Below, piece by piece: positions 51,357 to 59,180 of a stretch of DNA of 64,000 bases. Both the position numbers and the translations under genes were made by a program. The stretch's first letter is position 1, and every line of letters begins with the position of its first letter. The notes below the pieces were generated by a model that saw only the letters and a program-made list of their open reading frames with translations, did not search any database and was not told where the DNA came from. Source of the stretch: Modicisalibacter radicis (GTDB lineage: Bacteria > Pseudomonadota > Gammaproteobacteria > Pseudomonadales > Halomonadaceae); assembly GCF_900961225.1 (NCBI RefSeq), contig NZ_CAAHFN010000058.1, positions 1 through 64,000 of the forward strand. The letters run 5' to 3'.

Positions 51357-52810
51357 ATTTCTCCTTGGGAAACCGTATCGCTGTGAGCATTGAGCCAGTC
51401 GCCGTATACGGCGAATATGGCGTCACGGCGCAGGCGGCCGTTGGCCGTCCGCTGGTGATTATTCAGCGTGAAGGGGGCACAGCGGCACCAGTCATGGACG
51501 CGTGCGTAGTCGGGCAAGGTGACATTGACGGCGTCGATGGCCTCGGCCAGCCGGGCGTCGTCGATGTCAGCCCCGGCGGGCACGATCAGCGCGCGATTGC
51601 GTGGCAATGCCTCACCGTAAACCAGCGCCTGGGCGATGGCCGGCCGGGTACAGAGTTCGCCCTCGACCCACTGGGGATCGACGTTACGGCCATAGGCAGT
51701 GATGAACACCTCGCGCCGACGGCCGTCCAGCACCAGAGCGTCACCCTGCCAATGCCCCAGATCGCCGCTCGCGTGCCCATTGCCGGCAGCCGGTTCGCCC
51801 AGATAGCCGAGCATGGTGGCGCCGTGGACCGTAACCTCCCCAGAGCTGCCAACCTGCACCTGGGCATGGGCTAGCGGGCGTCCCACGCCACGGGCCATCT
51901 CGCCGGGGCGGTTGAGACAAACCACCGAGGCGCACTCCGAAAGTCCGTAGCCCTGATAGACCGGCCAGCCACCATCATGGGCCCGGGCCAGCAGGGTATC
52001 GGTCACGCAGGCTCCTCCCACGGCGATGAAACGCAAGTTCTCCGGCGCCCGGGGGCGGGCTTCCACCAGTGCCTGGAGCAGTTGAGGAACAAGAATCAGG
52101 CTGTGTGGGCGAAAGGCGTCGATGGCAGCCAGCGCCGCGCCGGGAGCGAAGCCGCTGGCACCCTGCATGCCGACAGTCGCCATGCCGGGCACACAGCTGG
52201 TGGCTCCCAGCCACAGTGGTACATAGAGGCCTCCAATGTTTTCCAGCAATGTGGCCAGCGGGAGCATCGCCAGATGGCGCTGGATTCCCAGGGGGCCTAC
52301 CACCTCGGCCAGGCTCGCCGCCACCGTCAGGGGGGCGGCAGTATCAAGACAGACGCCCTTCGGGGCCGCGCTGGTGCCAGAAGTAAAGGTGATAAGAGTG
52401 GTACCGGCATGTAGATACGGCGGTGCGTCCACCGGGCGAGTGGCGATGGCCGGATCGTCACTGGTGGCGAAGCCGAGCGTTTCGCCGCCGGAACCTATCC
52501 ATGCGTCCAGACCGGCCTGTTTGATCAGGTGCCGGCATTGTGAAGCGCTGAAGAATCCCGGTACAGGGACGGCGACTCTCTCGTCCAGCAACAGGGCCAG
52601 ATCCCAGAGAGCCCAGTCCACGCCATTGTCCAGTGCCAGCGCGACTCGTCGGGCATCGAGCCTGGCGAGGCGGCTGCGGCGCGCGTCCAACTCGGCAATC
52701 AGCTCGCCATAACGAAGACGCCGAGAGCCGTCATGCAAGGCGATGCTATGCGGGATTTCCCGAGCATGGCGTGACAAACGGTCGTAAAAATCCCTAGACG
52801 TGCTGGGCAC
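51347..52810 (-). CDS. AMP-dependent ligase/synthetase (acyl-CoA or acyl-carrier type)
   Basis: A 487-aa adenylating enzyme. The AMP-binding P-loop motif is visible as ITFTSGTSAAPKG, and the second AMP-contact region as GYGLSECASVVCLNRPG. SGDLGHWQGD corresponds to the TGD motif. The conserved C-terminal lysine (usually in a GK motif) appears to be arginine, in QRTANGRLRRD. It is short for a long-chain acyl-CoA ligase. It probably activates a carboxylate for the next step. Its start overlaps the end of the hemolysin-family gene. Confidence 0.83.
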   Translation of the reverse strand: MPSTSRDFYDRLSRHAREIPHSIALHDGSRRLRYGELIAELDARRSRLARLDARRVALALDNGVDWALWDLALLLDERVAVPVPGFFSASQCRHLIKQAGLDAWIGSGGETLGFATSDDPAIATRPVDAPPYLHAGTTLITFTSGTSAAPKGVCLDTAAPLTVAASLAEVVGPLGIQRHLAMLPLATLLENIGGLYVPLWLGATSCVPGMATVGMQGASGFAPGAALAAIDAFRPHSLILVPQLLQALVEARPRAPENLRFIAVGGACVTDTLLARAHDGGWPVYQGYGLSECASVVCLNRPGEMARGVGRPLAHAQVQVGSSGEVTVHGATMLGYLGEPAAGNGHASGDLGHWQGDALVLDGRRREVFITAYGRNVDPQWVEGELCTRPAIAQALVYGEALPRNRALIVPAGADIDDARLAEAIDAVNVTLPDYARVHDWCRCAPFTLNNHQRTANGRLRRDAIFAVYGDWLNAHSDTVSQGEICP

Positions 52811-53435
52811 AGTGGGTCCCCCTGATGTTGATTGACTTGCTGGGAAGCAGACCGCGTTCCGACAATTCTCGATAGGCGCGTTTAAGATCGCCGACCATTA
52901 CCCAGGGATGACGGTCGTAGTAGTTGCCCCAGTGGTCGGTCTTTTCGGGGCCCAGCCGGACGGGATCGGCGGGCATCACTCGCTCGAGTGTCAGCCCCAG
53001 GCGATGTATGCCATTGGCGACTTCGGGGGTGGCGGTGAAGATCAGCCAGGCAACGCCCTCATGGGTCATTTGCTCCACCAGCTGCAGAAACATGTATCTC
53101 TGTAGTCCAGGACGAAGCGTGACCAGATTGCCTATCTCGGCGATTTCCTGGCGAGCGGGTGCCTTTCCGCTCCGCGAACCGAGGAAACATTCCACGCTTT
53201 CATTCAAATAATGTTCCTGAAAGAGAGGTCCCGTATGCCCGACGCGAATTCCCAGCGCGGCGAACGGGCGCTTGCCTTGCCAGAGGCCGAAAAGACGCGG
53301 CAAGAAGGAATTGATAGTGGCACCGTGCTCCTCTGCGAAGCGCCTTCGTATCAATTGCTCCAGTTGGTCTCGCTCTTCGCCTTGACAGGCCTCGTGCCAT
53401 CGAGTCTTAGAAAGTGGGTATATGAAATCCTGCAT
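52794..53435 (-). CDS. Thermostable-hemolysin family protein
   Basis: A 213-aa protein of the T_hemolysin (delta-VPH) family. Its typical region is HEHYLNESVE-like (here QEHYLNESVECFLGSRSG) and RQEIAEIGNLVTLRPGLQRYMFLQL. The fold family is related to N-acyl/acetyl transferases, so an acyl-transfer role is more credible than haemolysis. No signal peptide is seen. The ATG at 53435 was chosen at MQDFIYPLSK. It is the first gene of the five-gene operon and divergent from the PepSY gene. Confidence 0.82.
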   Translation of the reverse strand: MQDFIYPLSKTRWHEACQGEERDQLEQLIRRRFAEEHGATINSFLPRLFGLWQGKRPFAALGIRVGHTGPLFQEHYLNESVECFLGSRSGKAPARQEIAEIGNLVTLRPGLQRYMFLQLVEQMTHEGVAWLIFTATPEVANGIHRLGLTLERVMPADPVRLGPEKTDHWGNYYDRHPWVMVGDLKRAYRELSERGLLPSKSINIRGTHCAQHV

Positions 53436-53598
53436 CGGAACGTCTCCACGAGGTTCACCGACACTGTGGCCCGCCAAACTTAACGAACGCTTACGGGTCC
53501 TCCAGCGTCCGGTATTGCCGGGAAGCAGGAGATGCATTCTTGATCGTTGCGGTGGGATCGACGGCAGGAAAAAAGACATCGCCTTGACCTGGCAGCCC

Positions 53599-53615
53599 CT
53601 TAAGACCCCCTTCAG
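53599..53615. promoter_or_regulatory. PmrA/QseB-type box in the divergent PepSY/hemolysin promoter
   Basis: CTTAAG (53599-53604) and CTTCAG (53610-53615) are separated by five bases, one mismatch from the box at 48960. It lies 58 bases before the PepSY start and 164 bases before the hemolysin-family start. Confidence 0.65.
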
Positions 53616-53673
53616 ATTGCAGAGCTAGTTTGGATGTGTCACCGACCGTGGCACACCCATCAGGAGATCGACC

Positions 53674-53946
53674 ATGAGAACCAAGCTGCTTGCAATCGCC
53701 ATCCTGCCCATCGCCGGGATGATCGTTCAGAGCCGGGCACTGGCCGAGGATCGCTGTCAGGTCCCGCAAGATCAGTGGCAGCCTCAATCCAAGCTGGAAG
53801 CGAAGCTCGTCGAGCAGGGCTGGGCCATCAAGCGCATCAAGCTGGACGATGGCTGTTACGAAGTCTATGCCACCGATGCCGAGGGAAAACGCCAGGAAGT
53901 CTATTTCAATCCCCAGTCGCTGGAGCCGGTCGGCAAGGACGAGTAG
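53674..53946 (+). CDS. PepSY domain protein
   Basis: A 90-aa exported protein: signal peptide MRTKLLAIAILPIAGMIVQSRALA followed by a PepSY-like domain (KLVEQGWAIKRIKLDDGCYEVYATD). Two cysteines (CQVPQ, DGCYE) could pair. Such proteins are commonly encoded beside PmrAB/QseBC systems and cytochrome b561. A CTTAAG-type box lies upstream. The gene is three bases before the cytochrome gene. Confidence 0.85.
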   Translation: MRTKLLAIAILPIAGMIVQSRALAEDRCQVPQDQWQPQSKLEAKLVEQGWAIKRIKLDDGCYEVYATDAEGKRQEVYFNPQSLEPVGKDE

Positions 53947-53949
53947 ATC

Positions 53950-54501
53950 ATGCAAACAGACCACACTGCGCCAGTCCGGATCTGGGACCCGCTGGTAAGA
54001 CTTTTTCACTGGAGCCTGGTAATCGCCTTCACGATTGCCTGGCTGACCGGCGACGATGGCCAGCAACGACATGAATGGGCGGGCTATGTTGTTGCGGCGC
54101 TAGTCGCCATGAGGTTGGTGTGGGGGCTCATGGGGCCGCGCTATGCACGGTTTGGCCAGTTCGTGCGTTCTCCGAGGATGATCGCTCGATACCTCTCGCA
54201 GATGATGAAGCGAGATGAGCCACGCTACCTCGGCCACAATCCAGCCGGCGGGGCCATGATCGTCATCCTGCTGGGGGCGTTGTCGGGGACTGCTCTGACC
54301 GGCTGGATGTACACGACCGATGCATTCTGGGGCATAGAATGGGTCGAAGAAACTCATGAACTGCTTGCCAATTCGCTGCTATTCCTGATCGGCCTGCATG
54401 TCGCCGGAGTCCTGGTTTCCAGTTGGATGCATCGCGAAAATCTGATTCGTGCCATGTGGACGGGCAAGAAGCGAGGGCCGGCCGTCGACGATATCGCGTG
54501 A
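53950..54501 (+). CDS. Cytochrome b561 domain protein
   Basis: A 183-aa inner-membrane diheme cytochrome with four transmembrane segments. Heme histidines are expected in VRLFHWSLV, and in HEWAGYVVAALVAMRLVWG, HELLANSLLFLIGLHVAGV. The opening PVRIWDPLVRLFHWSLV is a family signature. It is coupled to the PepSY gene and probably relays electrons from the quinone pool to periplasmic partners. Confidence 0.9.
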   Translation: MQTDHTAPVRIWDPLVRLFHWSLVIAFTIAWLTGDDGQQRHEWAGYVVAALVAMRLVWGLMGPRYARFGQFVRSPRMIARYLSQMMKRDEPRYLGHNPAGGAMIVILLGALSGTALTGWMYTTDAFWGIEWVEETHELLANSLLFLIGLHVAGVLVSSWMHRENLIRAMWTGKKRGPAVDDIA

Positions 54502-54666
54502 AGCGGCTAGCTGATCAAAGCCCGGTTTTCTGCCGGGCGAGTCGCTCACACCCGACGGGCAGCCCCGTGTGTCTGCCAACCTCTTTCATAGCGTACTGGG
54601 GCTTATGACGCAGGTTTATCGGCCCGAGTTCGATATTTTCAGTCACTGTCGCTAGCGTTGTCTCAG

Positions 54667-54682
54667 GTAAGGATAGCGTAAG
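54667..54682. promoter_or_regulatory. Degenerate 11-base-period repeat upstream of the GT2 gene
   Basis: GTAAG occurs at 54667-54671 and 54678-54682, an 11-base period; read on the minus strand it is CTTAC-N6-CTTAC. It resembles the two better CTTAAG boxes only partly. It lies about 50 bases before the GT2 start codon. Confidence 0.3.
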
Positions 54683-54730
54683 GAATGTCCGCCAGACTGG
54701 CAGCTTGAAATAGGGACACAGGATTCCATC

Positions 54731-55525
54731 GTGACAGCACCGCTGCTTTCCATTCTGATACCCGCCAAGGACGAGGCCGGTAATCTGGCCACCTTGCTTG
54801 ATGAAATCAGCGCCGCGCTGCCGGATACCGACTACGAGATTCTGGTAGTCGATGACGCCTCGAGTGATGGTAGCTGGGAGCTGCTGTGCCGACGCGCCGA
54901 GAGCGACGCTCGACTGCGCCCCTTTCGCCATGCCGAAAGCGCCGGGCAAAGCACTGCGATCTGGCAAGCCGCCCACGCGGCGCGGGGAGATTGGCTGGCG
55001 ACACTCGACGGCGACGGTCAGAACGACCCCGCCGACCTGCCGAGGCTCTTCGAGCGCGCCCGGCGCGGCGATGTCACGCTGGTCACCGGGCAGCGCACCA
55101 AGCGGCGCGACGACTGGCTCAGGCGCCTGTCATCGCGCATCGCCAACGACATACGCGCGACGCTGCTAAATGACGCGACGCCCGATACCGGCTGCGGCAT
55201 CAAGATCATCCAGCGTCACGCTTTCCTTGCCCTGCCCTATTTCGATCACATGCACCGCTTCCTGCCGGCGTTGATCCAGATGCAGGGTGGTCGCTGTGTC
55301 TCTGTACCGGTCAATCACCGCTCTCGCGGCGCCGGCCGATCGCATTATGGGCTCAACAACCGGCTGTGGGCGGGGCTCGTCGACATGGCCGGAGTGATGT
55401 GGCTGCGCAAGCGCTCCCGGCTGCCAGCACCGCTCGAGGGCCTTCGCGATCGGTCGGGGCTCGTCGAGGCCGCTGTCGATGACGCCCCCCACCCCATCAC
55501 GCCAGCGGAGGGCTGCACTCGATGA
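54731..55525 (+). CDS. Family 2 glycosyltransferase (dolichol/undecaprenyl-phosphate sugar synthase-like)
   Basis: A 264-aa GT2 enzyme opening LLSILIPAKDEAGNLATLLDEI. The DxD-type metal site is LDGDGQND, and DTGCGIKIIQR is the typical acceptor-side segment. It lacks the C-terminal transmembrane helices of ArnC. It should load a sugar onto a polyprenyl phosphate in the cytoplasmic face of the membrane. The GTG at 54731 is the likely start. It is the first of three overlapping genes ending in an ArnT-like transferase. Confidence 0.87.
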   Translation: MTAPLLSILIPAKDEAGNLATLLDEISAALPDTDYEILVVDDASSDGSWELLCRRAESDARLRPFRHAESAGQSTAIWQAAHAARGDWLATLDGDGQNDPADLPRLFERARRGDVTLVTGQRTKRRDDWLRRLSSRIANDIRATLLNDATPDTGCGIKIIQRHAFLALPYFDHMHRFLPALIQMQGGRCVSVPVNHRSRGAGRSHYGLNNRLWAGLVDMAGVMWLRKRSRLPAPLEGLRDRSGLVEAAVDDAPHPITPAEGCTR

Positions 55526-55806
55526 ACGCGGAATGGGTATGGGTCGTCATCGGCTTGCTCGGCCAGGCACTGTTTTCGGCACGCTTCCTGGTCCAGTGGA
55601 TCGCCAGCGAACGCGCCAAGCGCAGCATCATCCCCAAGGCCTTCTGGCTTTTCAGCCTCGGCGGCGGTGCCACGCTGCTCGCCTATGCGCTGTATCGCAA
55701 AGACCCGGTGTTCATCGTCGGCCAGGGGGCGGGGCTTTTCATCTATGTCCGCAATCTGATGCTGATTCGCCGTGAGTCCCGCCTGGAGCAGGAAACCTCA
55801 CGCTAG
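55522..55806 (+). CDS. LpxB N-terminal domain-like membrane protein
   Basis: A 94-aa protein with three hydrophobic segments and the lipid-A-disaccharide-synthase N-terminal-domain signature (GLLGQALFSARFLVQWIASERAKRSIIPKAFWLFS). It lacks the catalytic part of LpxB. Such stand-alone domains are encoded beside GT2 and ArnT-like genes and may act as flippase or recruitment subunits. It overlaps the GT2 stop as ATGA. Confidence 0.85.
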   Translation: MNAEWVWVVIGLLGQALFSARFLVQWIASERAKRSIIPKAFWLFSLGGGATLLAYALYRKDPVFIVGQGAGLFIYVRNLMLIRRESRLEQETSR

Positions 55807-55834
55807 GTCCATTTTCCGGATGCTGGGTGGTCCC

Positions 55835-57556
55835 ATGCAACGTCCCGCCTATCTTCGCGGCAAGCAGCACCGTAGCCGGTTGTTTCTGCTGGTCGCTGCC
55901 GTGCTCTTGCTGGCCCTGGGCATCGGCCTGCGCGATCCGTGGCCGGCCGACGAGCCACGCTTCGCCCTCAATGCGCTGGAAATGCTCGACACCGGCAACT
56001 TCTGGATCCCTCACCGCGGCGGCGAGCCCTACCCCGACAAGCCACCGCTCTTCATGTGGGCCTCGGCGGCGGCGATCGCCCTGACCGGCTCGGTGCAACT
56101 CGGCTTCCTGTTGCCTTCGCTGGTCGGCGCGCTGGGTACCCTGGGCCTGGTGATGGATCTCGCGCGGCGGCTCCATGGCCGACGCATCGCAACGCTGACC
56201 GGCATCACACTGCTCTCCACCCTGCAGTTCGTGCTGCAGGCCAAGACCGCGCAGATCGACATGCTGCTGACACTGTGGACCACGCTGGGGGCCTACGGGA
56301 TGCTGCGTCATGCCCTGCTGGGGCCTGCTCGACGCTGGTGGTATATCGGTTGCGCGGCGATGGGGCTGGGCGTGATCACCAAGGGCGTGGGCTTTCTGCC
56401 ACTGCTGATGCTGCCAGCCTGGGGACTGCTGGCATGGCGCGACCAGGCCGTCCGCCTGGCCTGGAAAGACCTTCTGCTGGGTCTGGCCACCCTGCTCGGC
56501 ACCATCGCTCTTTGGGTGGTGCCGATGGCGCTGATCACTATCTTCAGCGATGACCCGACGCTGACCGCCTACCGCGACAATATCCTGTTCAAGCAGACCG
56601 GCGAGCGCTATGCCGAGTCCTGGCACCACCTCAAGCCCTGGTACTACTATCTCGTCGAGGTGATTCCCTGGGCGTGGCTGCCGCTGGTCCTCGGCCTGCC
56701 CTGGCTGGTACCCGCCTGGTGGCACCGTGCCCGCCGGCTCGACGCCCGGGTACTGCTGCCGCTCAGCGGGGTCATTCTGCTGGTGGGGTTCTTCTCGCTA
56801 TCGCCGGGCAAGCGCGGCGTCTACATGCTGCCGGGCGTCCCTTTGCTGGTGCTGGCGATGGCACCGCTGCTGCCGGGCCTGCTATGCAAGCGCCGGCTGC
56901 ACTGGCTTGGGGCCGTCCTGGTCGCACTGCTGGGTGGCACCTTCCTGCTCGCCGGCCTGCTCGGTGCCGCCGGCTTACCGGCACTCACCGAACTGGCCAC
57001 GAAACACGACGTGTCGCCATGGCTGTGGTGGATCGTGCTGGGGCTGAGTGCAGGGGCATTGCTCTATTGGCTACGTCCGCAGCGCGGCATGCTAGCTCTG
57101 GCCGGCTGGCTGGCGGTGTTCTGGGGTCTGTGGTCGACCTGGGGCTATGCCCAGCTCGACGCCACCCGCTCGCCTCGCGACCTGATGCAGCGCGTCGAAC
57201 GACTGACCGGCGACGATGCCTGGCTGGCAATGCCCGCCTTCGACGAGGAGTTCCTGCTGCAGACGCGTCAGCCCACCGTGCACTTCGGCAACGCCACGCC
57301 GCTGGACCGGCAGTTGCAGCGCGCCTATGCCTGGTTGAATGCCCAGCCTCGGCAACGCTGGCTGTTCATCGATCAGGACAAGCGCAAACTATTGGCTTGT
57401 GCCGACCTTGAGCTGGCCCGTGACCTGGGGTTGCAGAACAGCGATCGCTGGTGGTTGATCCCCGGCGAGGCCTTCGATGTCTGCCGGGGCGACGCCCAGG
57501 CGGCCCCCTTGTATGTCGTGCCGACCAGCCTGGAGACGTCGAATCACGACCGCTGA
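55835..57556 (+). CDS. ArnT-like family 39 glycosyltransferase
   Basis: A membrane GT-C enzyme of about 573 aa with some 12 transmembrane segments. The first periplasmic loop carries the catalytic acidic pattern WPADEPRFALNALEMLDTGNFWIPHRGG, followed by PDKPPLFMW. These are signature features of ArnT/PMT proteins, which transfer a polyprenyl-linked sugar to lipid A or protein. The ATG at 55835 follows GGTGG; ATG 55820 is an alternative. It follows the LpxB-N-like gene by 28 bases. The sugar is unknown; no arn biosynthesis genes are nearby. Confidence 0.88.
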   Translation: MQRPAYLRGKQHRSRLFLLVAAVLLLALGIGLRDPWPADEPRFALNALEMLDTGNFWIPHRGGEPYPDKPPLFMWASAAAIALTGSVQLGFLLPSLVGALGTLGLVMDLARRLHGRRIATLTGITLLSTLQFVLQAKTAQIDMLLTLWTTLGAYGMLRHALLGPARRWWYIGCAAMGLGVITKGVGFLPLLMLPAWGLLAWRDQAVRLAWKDLLLGLATLLGTIALWVVPMALITIFSDDPTLTAYRDNILFKQTGERYAESWHHLKPWYYYLVEVIPWAWLPLVLGLPWLVPAWWHRARRLDARVLLPLSGVILLVGFFSLSPGKRGVYMLPGVPLLVLAMAPLLPGLLCKRRLHWLGAVLVALLGGTFLLAGLLGAAGLPALTELATKHDVSPWLWWIVLGLSAGALLYWLRPQRGMLALAGWLAVFWGLWSTWGYAQLDATRSPRDLMQRVERLTGDDAWLAMPAFDEEFLLQTRQPTVHFGNATPLDRQLQRAYAWLNAQPRQRWLFIDQDKRKLLACADLELARDLGLQNSDRWWLIPGEAFDVCRGDAQAAPLYVVPTSLETSNHDR

Positions 57557-57564
57557 TCGCTCTC

Positions 57565-58146
57565 TCACGGCGAGCTCGACCACTCCTGGCCGCGCGCGGG
57601 GGACTTCGGCTCGGGGCAGTCGAGGCTACCCGTCGACCAGCTGTCGCTGCGCACCTGATGGCAGCGGTCCGGGCCATCCGACGGCGCACGATACGGCGGC
57701 CGGTTGTCGCTCGACACGCCGTCGACGATCACTTCGACATTGGGCGCCCAGCCGGGGCGACCATGATGACCATACCGATCCCGGTCCCTGTGCCAGTCCC
57801 GGCCGTCGTGGCGACGACCGTCATGGCGGTAACCATGATCGTCCCGTCCATAATGCCAACGCTCGTCCCGATAGTGGCCACGGTAATCGCGGTCGAAGTC
57901 TCGATGGCCCCGGTCGCGGCCATCGTATCCATGGCCACGTTCGCGAGCGTCTTGCCAACGCCTACGGTGGTCATCGTAACGTCTGCGTGAGTCGTCGCCC
58001 TGGCGTATATCGCTGCCGAACGACTGACCATCGAACGCGCCGCCATAACGTTGCTCGTCGGCGACCGCCGGCAGCGCTGCCGAGAGCAACAGGCATCCGG
58101 AGAGCAGCACACCACAGGTCAGCACTGGCTTGATCTTGAGTCGCAT
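57565..58146 (-). CDS. Secreted His/Arg/Asp-rich low-complexity protein
   Basis: A 193-aa protein with a signal peptide (LTCGVLLSGCLLLSAALPAVA, cleaved before DEQRY) followed by about 85 residues dominated by Asp, Arg, His, Gly and Tyr. The tail is ordered-looking but cysteine-poor (two Cys). No family is recognised. His/Asp-rich composition suggests metal or acidic-polymer binding, which is inference. The ATG at 58146 has GGGAG upstream. It ends 9 bases from the convergent ArnT-like gene. Confidence 0.65.
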   Translation of the reverse strand: MRLKIKPVLTCGVLLSGCLLLSAALPAVADEQRYGGAFDGQSFGSDIRQGDDSRRRYDDHRRRWQDARERGHGYDGRDRGHRDFDRDYRGHYRDERWHYGRDDHGYRHDGRRHDGRDWHRDRDRYGHHGRPGWAPNVEVIVDGVSSDNRPPYRAPSDGPDRCHQVRSDSWSTGSLDCPEPKSPARGQEWSSSP

Positions 58147-58172
58147 ATGAGCTTCTCCCTTCGAACCTATCT

Positions 58173-59075
58173 TCATAATAGTTCGCTATTCGCCTCGCCA
58201 CCGTGCGCCACCAGCCAATCCCACAGCAGCAACGCCTCGGGCCGCGGGGACCGGCGCGCCGAACGCACCAGCCAGAACCCCTCGTCGCTGGGCACGCTCA
58301 GGTCGAACGGCGCCACCAGGTCGGGACGCTTGGCGAGCAGGCTAGCATGGGCCAGCGCCACGCCGCCGCCGCGGGCCGCCAACGACAGCGACATGACCTG
58401 GCTGTCGCACATCAGCGAGCCGCACTGGCGGTCGAGCCCGGGCACCCCGGCGCGTTCGAGCCACGCCGGCCAGCCCACGGCAAAGCCCACCGCATGGATG
58501 AGCGTCTCGCCGGCCAGCGCCCGCGGTGCAACGAGGCGTTCGGCGGTCTCCGGCGAGCAGGCCGGCAGCATCGCCTCGCTACCCAGCGAAAAGACCACGC
58601 TTCCTTCCCACTGACCGAGCCCGTAACGGATCTCGATATCGGCGCCCTCGGGGCCGAAGTCGTCACGCCAGATCGCGCTGACCAGGCGTACAACCACCTC
58701 TGGATACCGGCGATGAAAATCGAGCAGCAGCGGCGCCAGCCAGGTCTGCTGCATCACCGGGGTGGCGCGCAGGGTAACCGGCGCCTCGGCGCGTGGTCCG
58801 AACACCTCGGCGGTACCCTCGGCGAGCCGCGCGAAGCCCTCCTGAACACTGGGCAGCCAGGCCCGGCCGGCGGGGGTCAACGTCAGGCTGCGCGCGTGAC
58901 GGACGAACAGCTTCTGGCCGAGGCGATCCTCGAGCAGGCGGATGCGTTGGCTGACCGCCGACTGGGTCACCGCCAGTTCCTGGCCCGCCTGGGTGAAACT
59001 GAGGGTGCGCGCCGCGGCCTCGAAGGCCTGCAGCCATAACATCGGGGGCATGGAATCCATGTGAAAGTCAGCCAT
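58173..59075 (-). CDS. LysR family regulator (GcvA-like), divergent from gamma-butyrobetaine dioxygenase
   Basis: A 300-aa regulator: winged helix LQAFEAAARTLSFTQAGQELAVTQSAVSQRIRLLEDRLGQKLF, followed by a complete effector domain. The start at 59075 gives MADFHMDSMPPM; a start at 59060 or 59051 is possible. It is divergent from the gamma-butyrobetaine dioxygenase gene and probably controls it in response to a betaine or carnitine. Confidence 0.88.
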   Translation of the reverse strand: MADFHMDSMPPMLWLQAFEAAARTLSFTQAGQELAVTQSAVSQRIRLLEDRLGQKLFVRHARSLTLTPAGRAWLPSVQEGFARLAEGTAEVFGPRAEAPVTLRATPVMQQTWLAPLLLDFHRRYPEVVVRLVSAIWRDDFGPEGADIEIRYGLGQWEGSVVFSLGSEAMLPACSPETAERLVAPRALAGETLIHAVGFAVGWPAWLERAGVPGLDRQCGSLMCDSQVMSLSLAARGGGVALAHASLLAKRPDLVAPFDLSVPSDEGFWLVRSARRSPRPEALLLWDWLVAHGGEANSELL

Positions 59076-59180
59076 TAGCTCAGCTTGGGCATTGCCCGTA
59101 GATTAATCGTTTGTCCAGGACCTGCGCAAACCTCAAGCTGTGCCCCGTTCATTCGACGAACGTCGCAACAGGAGGCCACG

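Noticed and set aside
54519..54538. Hairpin CCCGG/CCGGG after the cytochrome gene as a terminator
   Set aside because: Only five to six pairs and no T tract; too weak to call.
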